This document shows, one piece after another, positions 44,169-51,972 of a stretch of DNA of 64,000 nucleotides. The number at the start of each line of letters is the position of its first letter. Position 1 is the stretch's first letter. Under the pieces are notes generated by a model. That model was given only the letters and a program-made list of their open reading frames with translations, had not been told where the DNA came from and searched no databases. The position numbers and the translations under genes are program-made. Source of the DNA: JANNMJ01 sp031425525 (lineage in GTDB: Bacteria > Bacteroidota > Bacteroidia > Cytophagales > Hymenobacteraceae). The stretch spans positions 1 to 64,000 of the forward strand of contig JANPJM010000079.1 of assembly GCA_031425525.1 (NCBI GenBank), given 5' to 3'.

Positions 44169-44984
44169 ATGATGAACCAACTTGCCGCTCTCAGCCAGAC
44201 CTGCCTCCTGATTGGTCTTAACCTATTGAGTGTAAGTGCGCAATCGCAAGATGGCGCGCCGAAGCATGTGAGCGAAATGCCGTCGGTCAGCGCCCCCTCG
44301 ACGCTGCTCGACGGCCACATTTTCGAGTTCACCACCACCGACGGCCAGTTCAAGCCCACCGGCCAAGTACGGTTTCAGACCGTATCACTGCGCAATGCGG
44401 ACGCCGTGACGCACGCCACTGTACGCCACGTAGTGACGGATTTGACCGGCACCCCGCGTGCCACCTATGAGCTGCCGGCCGACTTTAAGCAGGCCGCCCC
44501 CATCGGCCTCGATCTGCGGACTTTCATAAATGGCCCCTTGCTCGCCGCTCTTCACCTCGAAGAACTGACGGTTCTCGAAAACGTCGGGGCCGAGTTACCC
44601 GCCGCCGGGGCGCCACCCAATCAGGGCTTGGCGCCGGCGCATATCACGATGGTAAGTGCGGAGGGCGCGCCACTGCGTAGCGTTACACTTCGGCTAATTG
44701 GCCGCTACCTCACCGGCCCGGAAACCGTGGCGACCCCTGCCGGTATTTTCCTGTGTCAACGGGTTTCCCAAACCCTCGAAATCGAGCGTTTCGATGCGGG
44801 CACGCAGAAACGCAGCGTGCTACGACTGGAAACTTGGCTGATGCCCACGCTCGGTCTAGTGCGGGCCGAAACGTTCGCGGGCACAGTCTGCTTCGACACC
44901 ATGGCGCTGACCAACATTGGCCGCACGGCGCCGCTAGGGTCTAGCGTGCGCGCCGCGCCCACCGCCGTTGGCGCTGAACGCTAA
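44169..44984 (+). CDS. Secreted hypothetical protein, DUF3108-like fold
   Basis: 271 residues. Signal peptide ends near SVSAQSQ (about residue 27). The body is beta-rich, with LDGHIFEFTTTDGQFKPTGQ and VRFQTVSL near the N-terminus, VTLRLIGRYLTGPETVATPA and VLRLETWLMPTLGLVRAET near the C-terminus. The GxxxVxTPAGxFxCxxV pattern and WxxPxxGxVR resemble DUF3108/TapB-like periplasmic proteins. Function unknown. It ends at a bidirectional terminator shared with frr. Paired ATG codons (44169, 44172) start it. Confidence 0.55.
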   Translation: MMNQLAALSQTCLLIGLNLLSVSAQSQDGAPKHVSEMPSVSAPSTLLDGHIFEFTTTDGQFKPTGQVRFQTVSLRNADAVTHATVRHVVTDLTGTPRATYELPADFKQAAPIGLDLRTFINGPLLAALHLEELTVLENVGAELPAAGAPPNQGLAPAHITMVSAEGAPLRSVTLRLIGRYLTGPETVATPAGIFLCQRVSQTLEIERFDAGTQKRSVLRLETWLMPTLGLVRAETFAGTVCFDTMALTNIGRTAPLGSSVRAAPTAVGAER

Positions 44985-45025
44985 CCTAGGAGGCGCACGG
45001 CCAGTGCCGTTTGCTCACGGGTTTC

Positions 45026-45085
45026 CAAACAAAACCGCCCGCCCCGTCCGAAGTGTTTTCGGGTGGGACGGGCGGTTTTGTTTGC
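45026..45085. terminator. Bidirectional terminator between converging genes
   Basis: CAAACAAAACCGCCCG and its perfect reverse complement CGGGCGGTTTTGTTTG flank a 28-base inner region that adds GTCC/GGAC pairs. A runs on one side and T runs on the other allow termination in both directions, for the secreted-protein gene and for frr. Confidence 0.85.
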
Positions 45086-45116
45086 GGTGCTGCTCTCCAA
45101 CACCGAAACCGATTAC

Positions 45117-45680
45117 TCAGATCGTCATCATCTCGGTTTCCTTCTTGCCCATCGCCTGATCGAGGCGCGCGATATGCGCATCGGTCAGTTTTTGCACCTC
45201 GGCTTCAGCAGCTTTGACGGCGTCTTCCGGCGCGCCGTCTTTGAGCAGTTTCCGCAGCGCCTCGTTGGTGTCTTTACGGATGTTGCGGACGGCGACTTTG
45301 CCACTTTCCGTTTCGTTTTTGGCCTGTTTCACCAGATCGCGGCGGCGCTGCTCGGTCAGCGGCGGCACGTTGAGGCGCACTTGGTCGGCTTCGGACATCG
45401 GATTCAGCCCCAAATCGGAGTTCTTGATGGCCTTCATCACCTCGCCTACCATCTGCTTTTCAAACGGCTTGATGACGAGTGAGCGCGCATCGGGTGCCGT
45501 TACGGTGGCCATATTGGCGATGGGCGTCGGGGTGCCGTAATAATCGACGCGCAGGCTATCGACCATCGCGGGCGACGCCTTGCCGGCGCGGATTTTCGTC
45601 AGTTCCGATGCCGTATGGGCCAAAGCTTTGGCCATCGTTTCTTCGGCGTCGGTGAGGTAGAGGTCGATTTCTTCTTCCAC
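45117..45680 (-). CDS. frr: Ribosome recycling factor
   Basis: 187 residues from GTG 45680 (EEEIDLYLTDAEETMAKALA). Core motifs are LTKIRAGKASPAMVDSLRVD, YYGTPTPIANMATVTAPDAR, and VKQAKNETESGKVAVRNIRK. It splits the post-termination ribosome with EF-G. The frame stays open to 45758 because the upstream word-repeat element lacks stops, but that extension reads as repeat text (HQHILTSSHHSIF). It follows pyrH on the same strand, the usual pair. Confidence 0.96.
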   Translation of the reverse strand: MEEEIDLYLTDAEETMAKALAHTASELTKIRAGKASPAMVDSLRVDYYGTPTPIANMATVTAPDARSLVIKPFEKQMVGEVMKAIKNSDLGLNPMSEADQVRLNVPPLTEQRRRDLVKQAKNETESGKVAVRNIRKDTNEALRKLLKDGAPEDAVKAAEAEVQKLTDAHIARLDQAMGKKETEMMTI

Positions 45681-45689
45681 GAAAATAGA

Positions 45690-45779
45690 ATGATGTGAAG
45701 ATGTGAGGATGTGTTGATGTGGAGATGTGTAAACCGGGCGCCTTGCGCACATTCTCACATCCCCACAGCCTCACATCGA
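45690..45779. repeat. Word-repeat inverted element (GATGTGAGGATGTG words) between frr and pyrH
   Basis: GATGTGAAGATGTGAGGATG and TGTTGATGTGGAGATGTG on the left, then CACATTCTCACATCCCCAC and CCTCACATC on the right, around a 20-base loop. The right arm contains the pyrH stop codon. The words are closely related to those of the element at 21557-21702. Confidence 0.8.
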
Positions 45780-46478
45780 AACTAATGTGCCTACTTCTTC
45801 GCCTTCTACGAGGCGGCGCAGATTGCCGGGGCGGTTTACGTCGAAAACGATGATCGGCAGAGAATTTTCGCGGCAGAGCGTGAAGGCGGTCATATCCATC
45901 ACGGCGAGGTTTTTATCGATTACCTCATCGAAGGTGATGCGCGGGTAGCGGGTGGCGGTGGGGTCTTTTTCGGGGTCGGCGGTGTAGATGCCATCGACGC
46001 GGGTGCCTTTCAGCACCACATCGGCTTCAATTTCGATGGCCCGCAGCGAGGCAGCCGAATCGGTGGTGAAGTACGGCGAACCCGTGCCGGCGCCAAAAAT
46101 AACAACGCGCCCTTTTTCGAGGTGTCGCAACGCACGGCGGCGCACGTACGCTTCCGAAATCTGGGGCATCGCAATCGCCGATTGCAGCCGCGTTTCTACG
46201 CCTGCCTTCTCCAAGGCGCTTTGCAACGCCATCGAATTGATCATCGTCGCGAGCATTCCCATGTAGTCACCCTGGGCACGGTCGAGGCCGAACGCTTCGG
46301 CCTGGGCACCTCGGTAAATGTTGCCGCCGCCGATCACAACGGCTACCTGCGCACCCATCTGCACGATTTCCTTGATCTGGCCGGCGTATTCGTGCAGCCG
46401 GTCGGCGTCGATACCGAATTGCTGGCGGCCCATCAGCGATTCGCCGCTGAGCTTGAGGAGGAGGCGGGAGTATTTCAC
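45771..46478 (-). CDS. pyrH: Uridylate kinase
   Basis: 235 residues from GTG 46478 (KYSRLLLKLSGESLMG). It phosphorylates UMP to UDP and is a hexameric amino-acid-kinase-fold enzyme. Motifs: LLKLSGESL at the N-terminus, VAVVIGGGNIYRGAQAEAFG, DRAQGDYMGMLATMINSMAL, IFGAGTGSPYFTTDSAASLR and KGTRVDGIYTADPEKDPTAT. The frame is open to 46568 only because the neighbouring word repeat lacks stops; that part would read as NRPSTNQPTKYQPTN. pyrH and frr are co-directional with an intervening repeat. Confidence 0.96.
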   Translation of the reverse strand: MKYSRLLLKLSGESLMGRQQFGIDADRLHEYAGQIKEIVQMGAQVAVVIGGGNIYRGAQAEAFGLDRAQGDYMGMLATMINSMALQSALEKAGVETRLQSAIAMPQISEAYVRRRALRHLEKGRVVIFGAGTGSPYFTTDSAASLRAIEIEADVVLKGTRVDGIYTADPEKDPTATRYPRITFDEVIDKNLAVMDMTAFTLCRENSLPIIVFDVNRPGNLRRLVEGEEVGTLVSM

Positions 46479-46575
46479 GTTGGTCGGTTGGTACTTGGTT
46501 GGTTGGTTGGTACTTGGTCGGTTGGTATTTGGTCGGTTGGTCCCAAGTACCAACCGACTAAGTACCAACCAACTA
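46479..46575. repeat. Word-repeat inverted element (GGTTGGTACTTGGTC words) upstream of pyrH
   Basis: The left arm (46479-46542) is a near-tandem run of GGTTGGTACTTGGT, GGTTGG and GGTATTTGGTC words. The right arm (46543-46575) is CAAGTACCAACCGACTAAG and TACCAACCAACT, its reverse complement. There is almost no loop. It starts at the base before the pyrH GTG and reaches the stop of the biotin carrier gene. Confidence 0.85.
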
Positions 46576-47076
46576 AAAACTAATTAAAACCTGGCCTTTC
46601 TGCACATTATCGCGCAGCCCGACGCGGATGGCTTTCACGACGGCATCGGCGGGCGCTTTGAGGATATTTTCCATCTTCATGGCTTCGAGTACGAGCAGCG
46701 GGTCGCCTTTTTGCACGGCCTGGCCCACTTCTACGCGCACGCCCACCACGAGGCCCGGCATCGGCGCTTTCAGCTCGGTGAGTTGCTTGGCGCCGGCGCC
46801 GCTCATCCCCATTTGCTCCAGCAGGAGGTCGAAGCGGTCTTTGAGCTGTACGGTGTATTCGTGGCCATCGACGAGTAGGCACACGGTTTTCGCGCTCCGG
46901 TTGATTTCGACCAACTCCGCCGTGAGCGAGCGGCCTTCGGCCAATACGTGAAACGTGCGCGGGCCGGTGGGCTGAATATCCCAAGCGAGGGGCTGGTCGT
47001 TGAGGAGCGCGGCGCCGGTTCGGGGCTGAAACTCTACTCGGCGGGCGGGGTCGGCGCCGACGGTCGCGTGCAACAT
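46573..47076 (-). CDS. Biotin carboxyl carrier protein (acyl-CoA carboxylase/decarboxylase subunit)
   Basis: 167 residues from ATG 47076 (MLHATVGADPARR). The C-terminal 75 residues form a biotinyl domain: LKAPMPGLVVGVRVEVGQAV, DPLLVLEAMKMENILKAP with the biotinylated Lys in EAMKMEN, ending GLRDNVQKGQVLISF. The N-terminal half (HVLAEGRSLTAELVEINRSA) is the beta-rich linker domain seen in the carrier subunits of propionyl-CoA carboxylases and similar enzymes of Bacteroidota, not the shorter AccB. The carboxylase subunits are not adjacent. The biotin site is intact. Confidence 0.85.
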   Translation of the reverse strand: MLHATVGADPARRVEFQPRTGAALLNDQPLAWDIQPTGPRTFHVLAEGRSLTAELVEINRSAKTVCLLVDGHEYTVQLKDRFDLLLEQMGMSGAGAKQLTELKAPMPGLVVGVRVEVGQAVQKGDPLLVLEAMKMENILKAPADAVVKAIRVGLRDNVQKGQVLISF

Positions 47077-47304
47077 ACGGACAGGATTCTGAGCGAAGAA
47101 CGGGCAGTTGAGGAGCAGGGTACGAACGGCTGCGGGCGGGTTTGGGCGAGATTGAGCGCGCGCCGACCGCAAAAAAACCGGCGGTTGGCCGGTTGTTTGG
47201 GCGGGTAAAGGTAGCCGATGCGGCGGTTTGTCTGCAACTTCGGGCCGCCAACGCGTTTCTCTTGCGTTCCTGTTTTTCCGGTCATCGCGCTCTTCGTGCC
47301 GTCA

Positions 47305-49980
47305 ATGAACATTTTTCTCTCGTCTTTCCGCCGGTGGCGGCTCTTTCCGGTGGTTTTGGCGACGGTTGCGGCCGGTGCCGTACCCGCTTGCCAACCCACC
47401 CGGCCTGCCCGCACGGCGGGCGTGCGCGCTACGGCCGCCGACGAAATCGTGACCATTGATACCGTTGCCGTCGATTCGGCGCGCGTGGTGGCCCAAACCC
47501 CCGTCGAGGCGCCCGTGCCCGACTACGTACCGCAGCCCGCGCCCGACCAGCCGACGGCCGCCAAGCTCTCCGATTTAGTCCACACGAAGCTCGATGTGTC
47601 GTTCGACTACGGCAAGCAGTACCTCTACGGCACGGCCACGCTCACGCTGCGGCCGCATTTTTATCCGCAGAAAACGCTTCGCCTCGATGCCAAGCATTTC
47701 CTCGTCAGCGATATTTCCATCGTGCCCGCCAAAGGCCCGGCCAAGCCGCTGAAATACGTCTACGACGACAGCCTGACGTTCCTCGCCATCAACCTCGACC
47801 GCGCTTACACCCGCAACGAGACGTACACCGTGCGCATCCGCTACACGGCACGCCCCAACGAGCGCAAGGCGGGCGGCTCGGAAGCCATTACCTCAGATAA
47901 AGGGCTGTATTTCATCAACCCGACCGGTAAAGAAGGCAAAAAGCCGCGCCAAATCTGGACGCAGGGCGAGACTGAATCCAATTCGTGCTGGTTCCCGACC
48001 ATCGACAAGCCGAATCAGAAGATGACGCAGGAGATTCGGATGATCGTCGAGAATCAGTTCAAAACGCTCTCCAACGGCCTGCTCGTTTCGTCGAAACGCA
48101 ACCCCGACGGCACCCGCACCGACACCTGGCGCCAGGATAAGCCCCACGCGCCGTACCTGGCGATGATGGCTGTCGGCGATTTTGCCGTTGTCCACGACAC
48201 GTGGCGCGGCAAGGCGGTCGATTATTACGTCGAGCCAAAATTTGCCGGCACGGCGCGCGCCGTTTTCGGCCGCACCCCCGCTATGATCGAGTTCATCTCG
48301 CAGAAGCTCGGCGTAGACTATGCCTGGGATAAGTACGCCCAGATTTGCGTGCGCGACTACGTGAGCGGCGCAATGGAAAATACCACTGCCACCATCCACG
48401 GCGAAGGTTTGCAGATGGAGCGCCGCGAACTGCCCGACAAGGAGTGGGACGATTACATTTTCCACGAGTTGTTTCACCACTGGTTCGGCGACTTGGTAAC
48501 GGCCGAATCGTGGACGAACCTGCCGCTCAACGAGTCGTTCGCCAACTATTCGGAACTGCTCTGGAGCGAACACCGCTTCGGCCCCGACGGCGCCGGCTAT
48601 ATCCAGCAGCGCGAACTGAACGCCTACCTCAACGAAGCCGAGGAAAAGCAGGTACCGCTGATTCGGTACCGCTACAACGCCCGAGAAGAGATGTTCGATT
48701 CGCACTCGTACGCCAAGGGCGGACGGGTGCTGCATATGCTGCGGCACCAGGTCGGCGACGATGCCTTCTTCGCCGCCCTCAAACTGTACCTGACACGCTA
48801 CCGCTTCAAATCGGCGGAAATCTCCGATTTGCGGCTCGTTTTCGAGGAAGTCACCGGTGAAGATTTGCACTGGTTTTTCGACCAGTGGGTGCTGCGCCCA
48901 GGCCACGCCGAACTGGCCGTAGCCCACGAATGGGCCAACGACACCCTGACGGTGCAGGTCGAGCAACGCCAGGATTCGCTGTATTCGCCGGTATACCGCT
49001 TGCCCGTGAAGATTGCGGCGTGGGTCAATGGCGAAAAGCGCACGTTCCCCGTCACGGTGGCGCACGGCGTGGAGGTGTTCCGGTTTCCGCTGCCGGCCGC
49101 ACCGGAACTGGTCATTTTCGATGATGACGCCCAGGTGCTGGGTGTCGTGGCGCCGCAGCTTTCCGATGCGCAATGGCGGTACCAGTTTTACCACGGTGGG
49201 GCCTATAAACATCGGTTTCAGGCCGTTCGGCACTGCGCGCAAGCCGCGTTCGGCAAAGATGGCGGCGGCGCCGAAGCCGACCCCGCCGACCGCGCCGTGG
49301 TGGTGGCCGCCCTCCGCGATCCGTTCTGGAATATCCGGGCGGGCGCTGCCGGCGCGCTCGAAAAATACGCCGCCGACGACCTCGACCGCGTGCGCGGCGA
49401 ACTGCGCCGCCTCGCCGAGCAAGACCCCAACACGCAGGTACGCGCCAACGCCATCGGCGCCCTCGTGACGCTCGCCGGCGATACGGCGGCCACCGTCAAG
49501 CTCCTACGCCGCTTCCTGACCGATACCACCGTTTCGTACCGGGTGGCGGGCGCGGCGCTCAACGGCCTCACCACGCTCAAGCAGGACGATGGGCTCGAAG
49601 CCGCCCTCAAACCCCTCGAACGCAGTGACAACGCCGACATCACGGGCGCACTTGGTGAGTTTTACGCTGCTCACCCGACGCCCGCGCGCCAAGCGTGGTA
49701 TTTGCGCCAACTCGACACGGCCTCCGGCGTGGTGCTGTACTCGCTGACGCAGCAATACGGCCAGTTCCTGCAAAACCTGCCCACCCCCGACCGCGCCCCC
49801 GGCATCGCGAAACTCGACGAAATGGCTCGCACGCACGAGCAGTTTTTCGTGCGCCTCGGCGCCTACCAAGCCCTGTACAGCTTAAGCGACACCAATCCCG
49901 ACATCAAAGCCCGCCTCGATTCGATTCGGGAGCAGGAAAAGGATTCGCGGGTGAAGCAGTATTACGAGATGCTGAAGTAG
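47305..49980 (+). CDS. M1 family aminopeptidase with C-terminal HEAT repeats
   Basis: 891 residues from ATG 47305. Signal segment with AVPAC, a possible lipobox. The beta-sandwich domain is at about 85-290; the substrate-binding motif is SGAMENTTATIHG near 358; zinc motif IFHELFHHWFGDLVTAESWT near 387 with the third ligand in NLPLNESFANYSE. The catalytic Tyr is in YAKGGRVLHML. The last 250 residues are HEAT-like repeats (AALRDPFWNIRAGAAGALEK, NTQVRANAIGALVTL) in place of the usual ERAP-type C-domain. It probably digests peptides in the periplasm or on the surface. Confidence 0.92.
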   Translation: MNIFLSSFRRWRLFPVVLATVAAGAVPACQPTRPARTAGVRATAADEIVTIDTVAVDSARVVAQTPVEAPVPDYVPQPAPDQPTAAKLSDLVHTKLDVSFDYGKQYLYGTATLTLRPHFYPQKTLRLDAKHFLVSDISIVPAKGPAKPLKYVYDDSLTFLAINLDRAYTRNETYTVRIRYTARPNERKAGGSEAITSDKGLYFINPTGKEGKKPRQIWTQGETESNSCWFPTIDKPNQKMTQEIRMIVENQFKTLSNGLLVSSKRNPDGTRTDTWRQDKPHAPYLAMMAVGDFAVVHDTWRGKAVDYYVEPKFAGTARAVFGRTPAMIEFISQKLGVDYAWDKYAQICVRDYVSGAMENTTATIHGEGLQMERRELPDKEWDDYIFHELFHHWFGDLVTAESWTNLPLNESFANYSELLWSEHRFGPDGAGYIQQRELNAYLNEAEEKQVPLIRYRYNAREEMFDSHSYAKGGRVLHMLRHQVGDDAFFAALKLYLTRYRFKSAEISDLRLVFEEVTGEDLHWFFDQWVLRPGHAELAVAHEWANDTLTVQVEQRQDSLYSPVYRLPVKIAAWVNGEKRTFPVTVAHGVEVFRFPLPAAPELVIFDDDAQVLGVVAPQLSDAQWRYQFYHGGAYKHRFQAVRHCAQAAFGKDGGGAEADPADRAVVVAALRDPFWNIRAGAAGALEKYAADDLDRVRGELRRLAEQDPNTQVRANAIGALVTLAGDTAATVKLLRRFLTDTTVSYRVAGAALNGLTTLKQDDGLEAALKPLERSDNADITGALGEFYAAHPTPARQAWYLRQLDTASGVVLYSLTQQYGQFLQNLPTPDRAPGIAKLDEMARTHEQFFVRLGAYQALYSLSDTNPDIKARLDSIREQEKDSRVKQYYEMLK

Positions 49981-50047
49981 GCAAACGGTTCCTACCTTTC
50001 CGTTTCAAGCGCTGTGACGCGGCCACGGTTTTCCCTCATCCCCGATT

Positions 50048-50317
50048 ATGTTGAAATTGACGAAAAAATTTGCTTTATTAGCTTCCTTAGCCCTCATCGC
50101 GAGCCTGACGGCCTGCTCGACCGAGCCTAAAACCGACGCCGCCATCACCGCACCCGACGGAGTGGCTGCCGACTCGCTGACGGCCGCTCCGGTCGCCCCC
50201 GATTCGGCCGCTCGCGCAACGGCTGATTCCGTACGGCACGCGCACTTACACGAAAGCAAAGGGATGGTCCACGAACACGCCCACCCGGCCGCCGATACGG
50301 CGCACCGCGGGCAGTAA
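50048..50317 (+). CDS. Small His-rich lipoprotein
   Basis: 89 residues. The signal peptide has a textbook lipobox (LIASLTAC), so the mature form is about 67 residues. The mid part is Ala/Asp/Pro-rich, without regular structure. The C-terminus is rich in His: HAHLHESKGMVHEHAHPAAD followed by TAHRG, seven His in about 25 residues. Metal binding (Zn, Ni, Cu or Fe) is a reasonable inference, and feoAB lies 1.3 kb away, but no direct link is visible. It is followed by a 22-bp perfect hairpin. Confidence 0.7.
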   Translation: MLKLTKKFALLASLALIASLTACSTEPKTDAAITAPDGVAADSLTAAPVAPDSAARATADSVRHAHLHESKGMVHEHAHPAADTAHRGQ

Positions 50318-50337
50318 CTCACGCACGCATTTCTTGG

Positions 50338-50385
50338 ACAAACGCCAAGGGCCACTTCTTACGAAGTGGCCCTTGGCGTTTGTCA
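50338..50385. terminator. Perfect 22-bp hairpin between converging genes
   Basis: GACAAACGCCAAGGGCCACT with TC pairs perfectly with its reverse complement across a TTAC loop. It lies between a plus-strand and a minus-strand gene end, and can act in both directions, though neither side has a long T run. Confidence 0.75.
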
Positions 50386-50475
50386 GGAGTAGAGCGGAAA
50401 CTAGGCACTAGCGAACGGTAGCCCTTTCAGATCCACACGCTACTAGACTCTGACCTTAAATTTCGCTCGAAAGGC

Positions 50476-51381
50476 TTAAAAAATCGTCACCTCCGCCCGA
50501 ATCATCGCGTTCATCGTGCGGGTTTTGTCGAAGGTGGTCAGCGGTGCCCACGGTTTGCCGATGCCGTAACTCCAAGTCAGGTTATCCTTGAACTCGTACG
50601 TCGGCGAGAGAATCTGACCGTAGGGCGTGTACTCTTCCTTGGAATCGGTGGCGACGAACGATTCGCCGGCCACCAACCACTCCATCCCCACGAAAATACC
50701 GTCTTTGGGCATCGTGAGGTAGTATTTGCTGACATCCACCGTGAACCACTGCCCCCCCTTTGGCGCCGAAACCACCACTTTGTCGGTCAGCAACTCTTCG
50801 CCGGGGCCTTTGCCGCCAGGTAATGCTTTGTAGATGTGAACGCGAAACGGCTCCGATGGAAAACCGAGTGCATCGACAAAAAAGCTGACCGACTTGAGAA
50901 TGCCCGCCTCGCCATCGTTCCTGATCCAGAGGGCGTATTGCGTGCCGGGGTAGCCTTGCAGCATCCCATCCGATTTTTTGGCCGCTTTGGAACCCAGCAC
51001 CACCACGCGCGGGTCGAGGGGAGCCGCCGAGGAAGCATCGCGCTTGACGGGCGTGCTTTTCTTGATGAGCCCCGCCGTCAGCCACCCGGACGCCGCCGAC
51101 CGTTCCACGGGGATGCGCAACGCCTGATACCCCGCCACCAGCACATCGACGGTATCAGTGGCGCGCTCTTTCATCATCGGCAGGCGGAAGTAGCCGCGAG
51201 CATCAGCCTTCGTTCCAACGCGTTCGCCGGCGAGCGTAATCACGGCGCCGGGCAAATGCTTGTCGGTGCCTTTTTCGATGACTTCCCCCGAAATGTACAG
51301 TGGAACCTGCGCTTGCACGCCGCCCAAAGAGGTCAGTAGGAAGACCGAAAAAGCGTACAACTTGTAGACTTTCAGGCGCAT
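50476..51381 (-). CDS. CarboxypepD_reg-like domain secreted protein
   Basis: 301 residues. Signal peptide ends GGVQAQ (about residue 25). Residues 28-100 form a carboxypeptidase-regulatory-like domain: YISGEVIEKGTDKHLPGAVI, GTKADARGYFRLP. Residues about 125-300 form a second beta-rich domain: YALWIRNDGEAGILKSVSFF, FRVHIYKALPGGKGPGEELL and GIFVGMEWLVAGESF. The combination occurs in surface or periplasmic proteins of Bacteroidota. No function is established. It is divergent from feoA with about 220 bases between. Confidence 0.7.
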   Translation of the reverse strand: MRLKVYKLYAFSVFLLTSLGGVQAQVPLYISGEVIEKGTDKHLPGAVITLAGERVGTKADARGYFRLPMMKERATDTVDVLVAGYQALRIPVERSAASGWLTAGLIKKSTPVKRDASSAAPLDPRVVVLGSKAAKKSDGMLQGYPGTQYALWIRNDGEAGILKSVSFFVDALGFPSEPFRVHIYKALPGGKGPGEELLTDKVVVSAPKGGQWFTVDVSKYYLTMPKDGIFVGMEWLVAGESFVATDSKEEYTPYGQILSPTYEFKDNLTWSYGIGKPWAPLTTFDKTRTMNAMIRAEVTIF

Positions 51382-51495
51382 AGAAAGAAGTTTTGCAGGA
51401 AGGGCAGCCGAAAGTTAAGCAGAGATTAGGAGCTTTGCATCACGTCAGAATTCAACACCTGGCTTTTTTACCACAACCGTGCCCGTTTCGCGCAT

Positions 51496-51526
51496 TTTGG
51501 CCGATGGCCGAACGCGGCTACCTTTG
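51496..51526 (+). promoter_or_regulatory. Full Bacteroidota promoter upstream of feoAB
   Basis: TTTG at 51496-51499, then exactly 19 bases, then TACCTTTG at 51519-51526: the full TTTG-N19-TAnnTTTG consensus for the primary sigma factor of this phylum. Transcription should start near 51533, leaving a leader of about 70 bases before feoA. I do not see a Fur-box-like palindrome. Confidence 0.8.
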
Positions 51527-51602
51527 TCGCTGTTTGTAGGCAGTCTAAATAAACCGAGCGGCCACTCGCCGGTCTTCGCTCGCTGAGCTTCTTTCCCTCC
51601 GT

Positions 51603-51890
51603 ATGGCGACTCGCCCTGCTTCTGTTCCGCCCGCCCCGGCCGTTGGTCATTCGCCGACGCGGAGCCTGCGCGATTTGCGGCCCGGCGACCACGCCACTAT
51701 TTGCTGTCTGCAAGACCCCGAAATGGCGCTCAAACTGCTGGAAATGGGCTGTGTGCCCGGCCAGCACGTGCGGCTACGCTCGCGGGCGCCGCTGGGTGGG
51801 CCGGTTACGGTAGTTGTCGGCGACGAGGAATACACGCTATCGCTGCGGCTCGAAGAAGCGGCGACGATTCTGCTGAAAGAGATTGAGTGA
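51603..51890 (+). CDS. feoA: Ferrous iron transport protein A
   Basis: 95 residues. SLRDLRPGDHATICCLQDPE and LKLLEMGCVPGQHVRLRSRA with GGPVTVVVGDEEYTLSLRLE form the SH3-like FeoA fold, a cytosolic partner that regulates FeoB. A 20-residue Pro/Ala-rich N-terminal tail precedes it. It is 25 bases from the feoB start, and the stop codon lies within a word-repeat element. Confidence 0.92.
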   Translation: MATRPASVPPAPAVGHSPTRSLRDLRPGDHATICCLQDPEMALKLLEMGCVPGQHVRLRSRAPLGGPVTVVVGDEEYTLSLRLEEAATILLKEIE

Positions 51891-51972
51891 TTTTTGATTG
51901 AGTGATTAGGTAAGTATGAATCGCGCGGAGTCACAACAGCCAATCACTTCATTACTCCATCACTCCATCACA
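51882..51972. repeat. Word-repeat inverted element (GATTGAGTGATT words) overlapping the feoA end and feoB start
   Basis: ATTGAGTGATTTTTGATTGA and GTGATTAGG on the left are mirrored by CCAATCACTTCATTACTCC and ATCACTCCATCAC on the right. The left arm includes the last codons of feoA, and the right arm is translated as part of FeoB (ITSLLHHSITNP). Confidence 0.75.

Noticed and set aside
45681..45758. Extended N-terminus of ribosome recycling factor
   Set aside because: The extra residues are the translated word repeat and have no counterpart in the family.
47893..49422. A 509-residue open frame opposite the M1 aminopeptidase gene
   Set aside because: Mirror of a gene with complete zinc and GAMEN motifs; no domain of its own.
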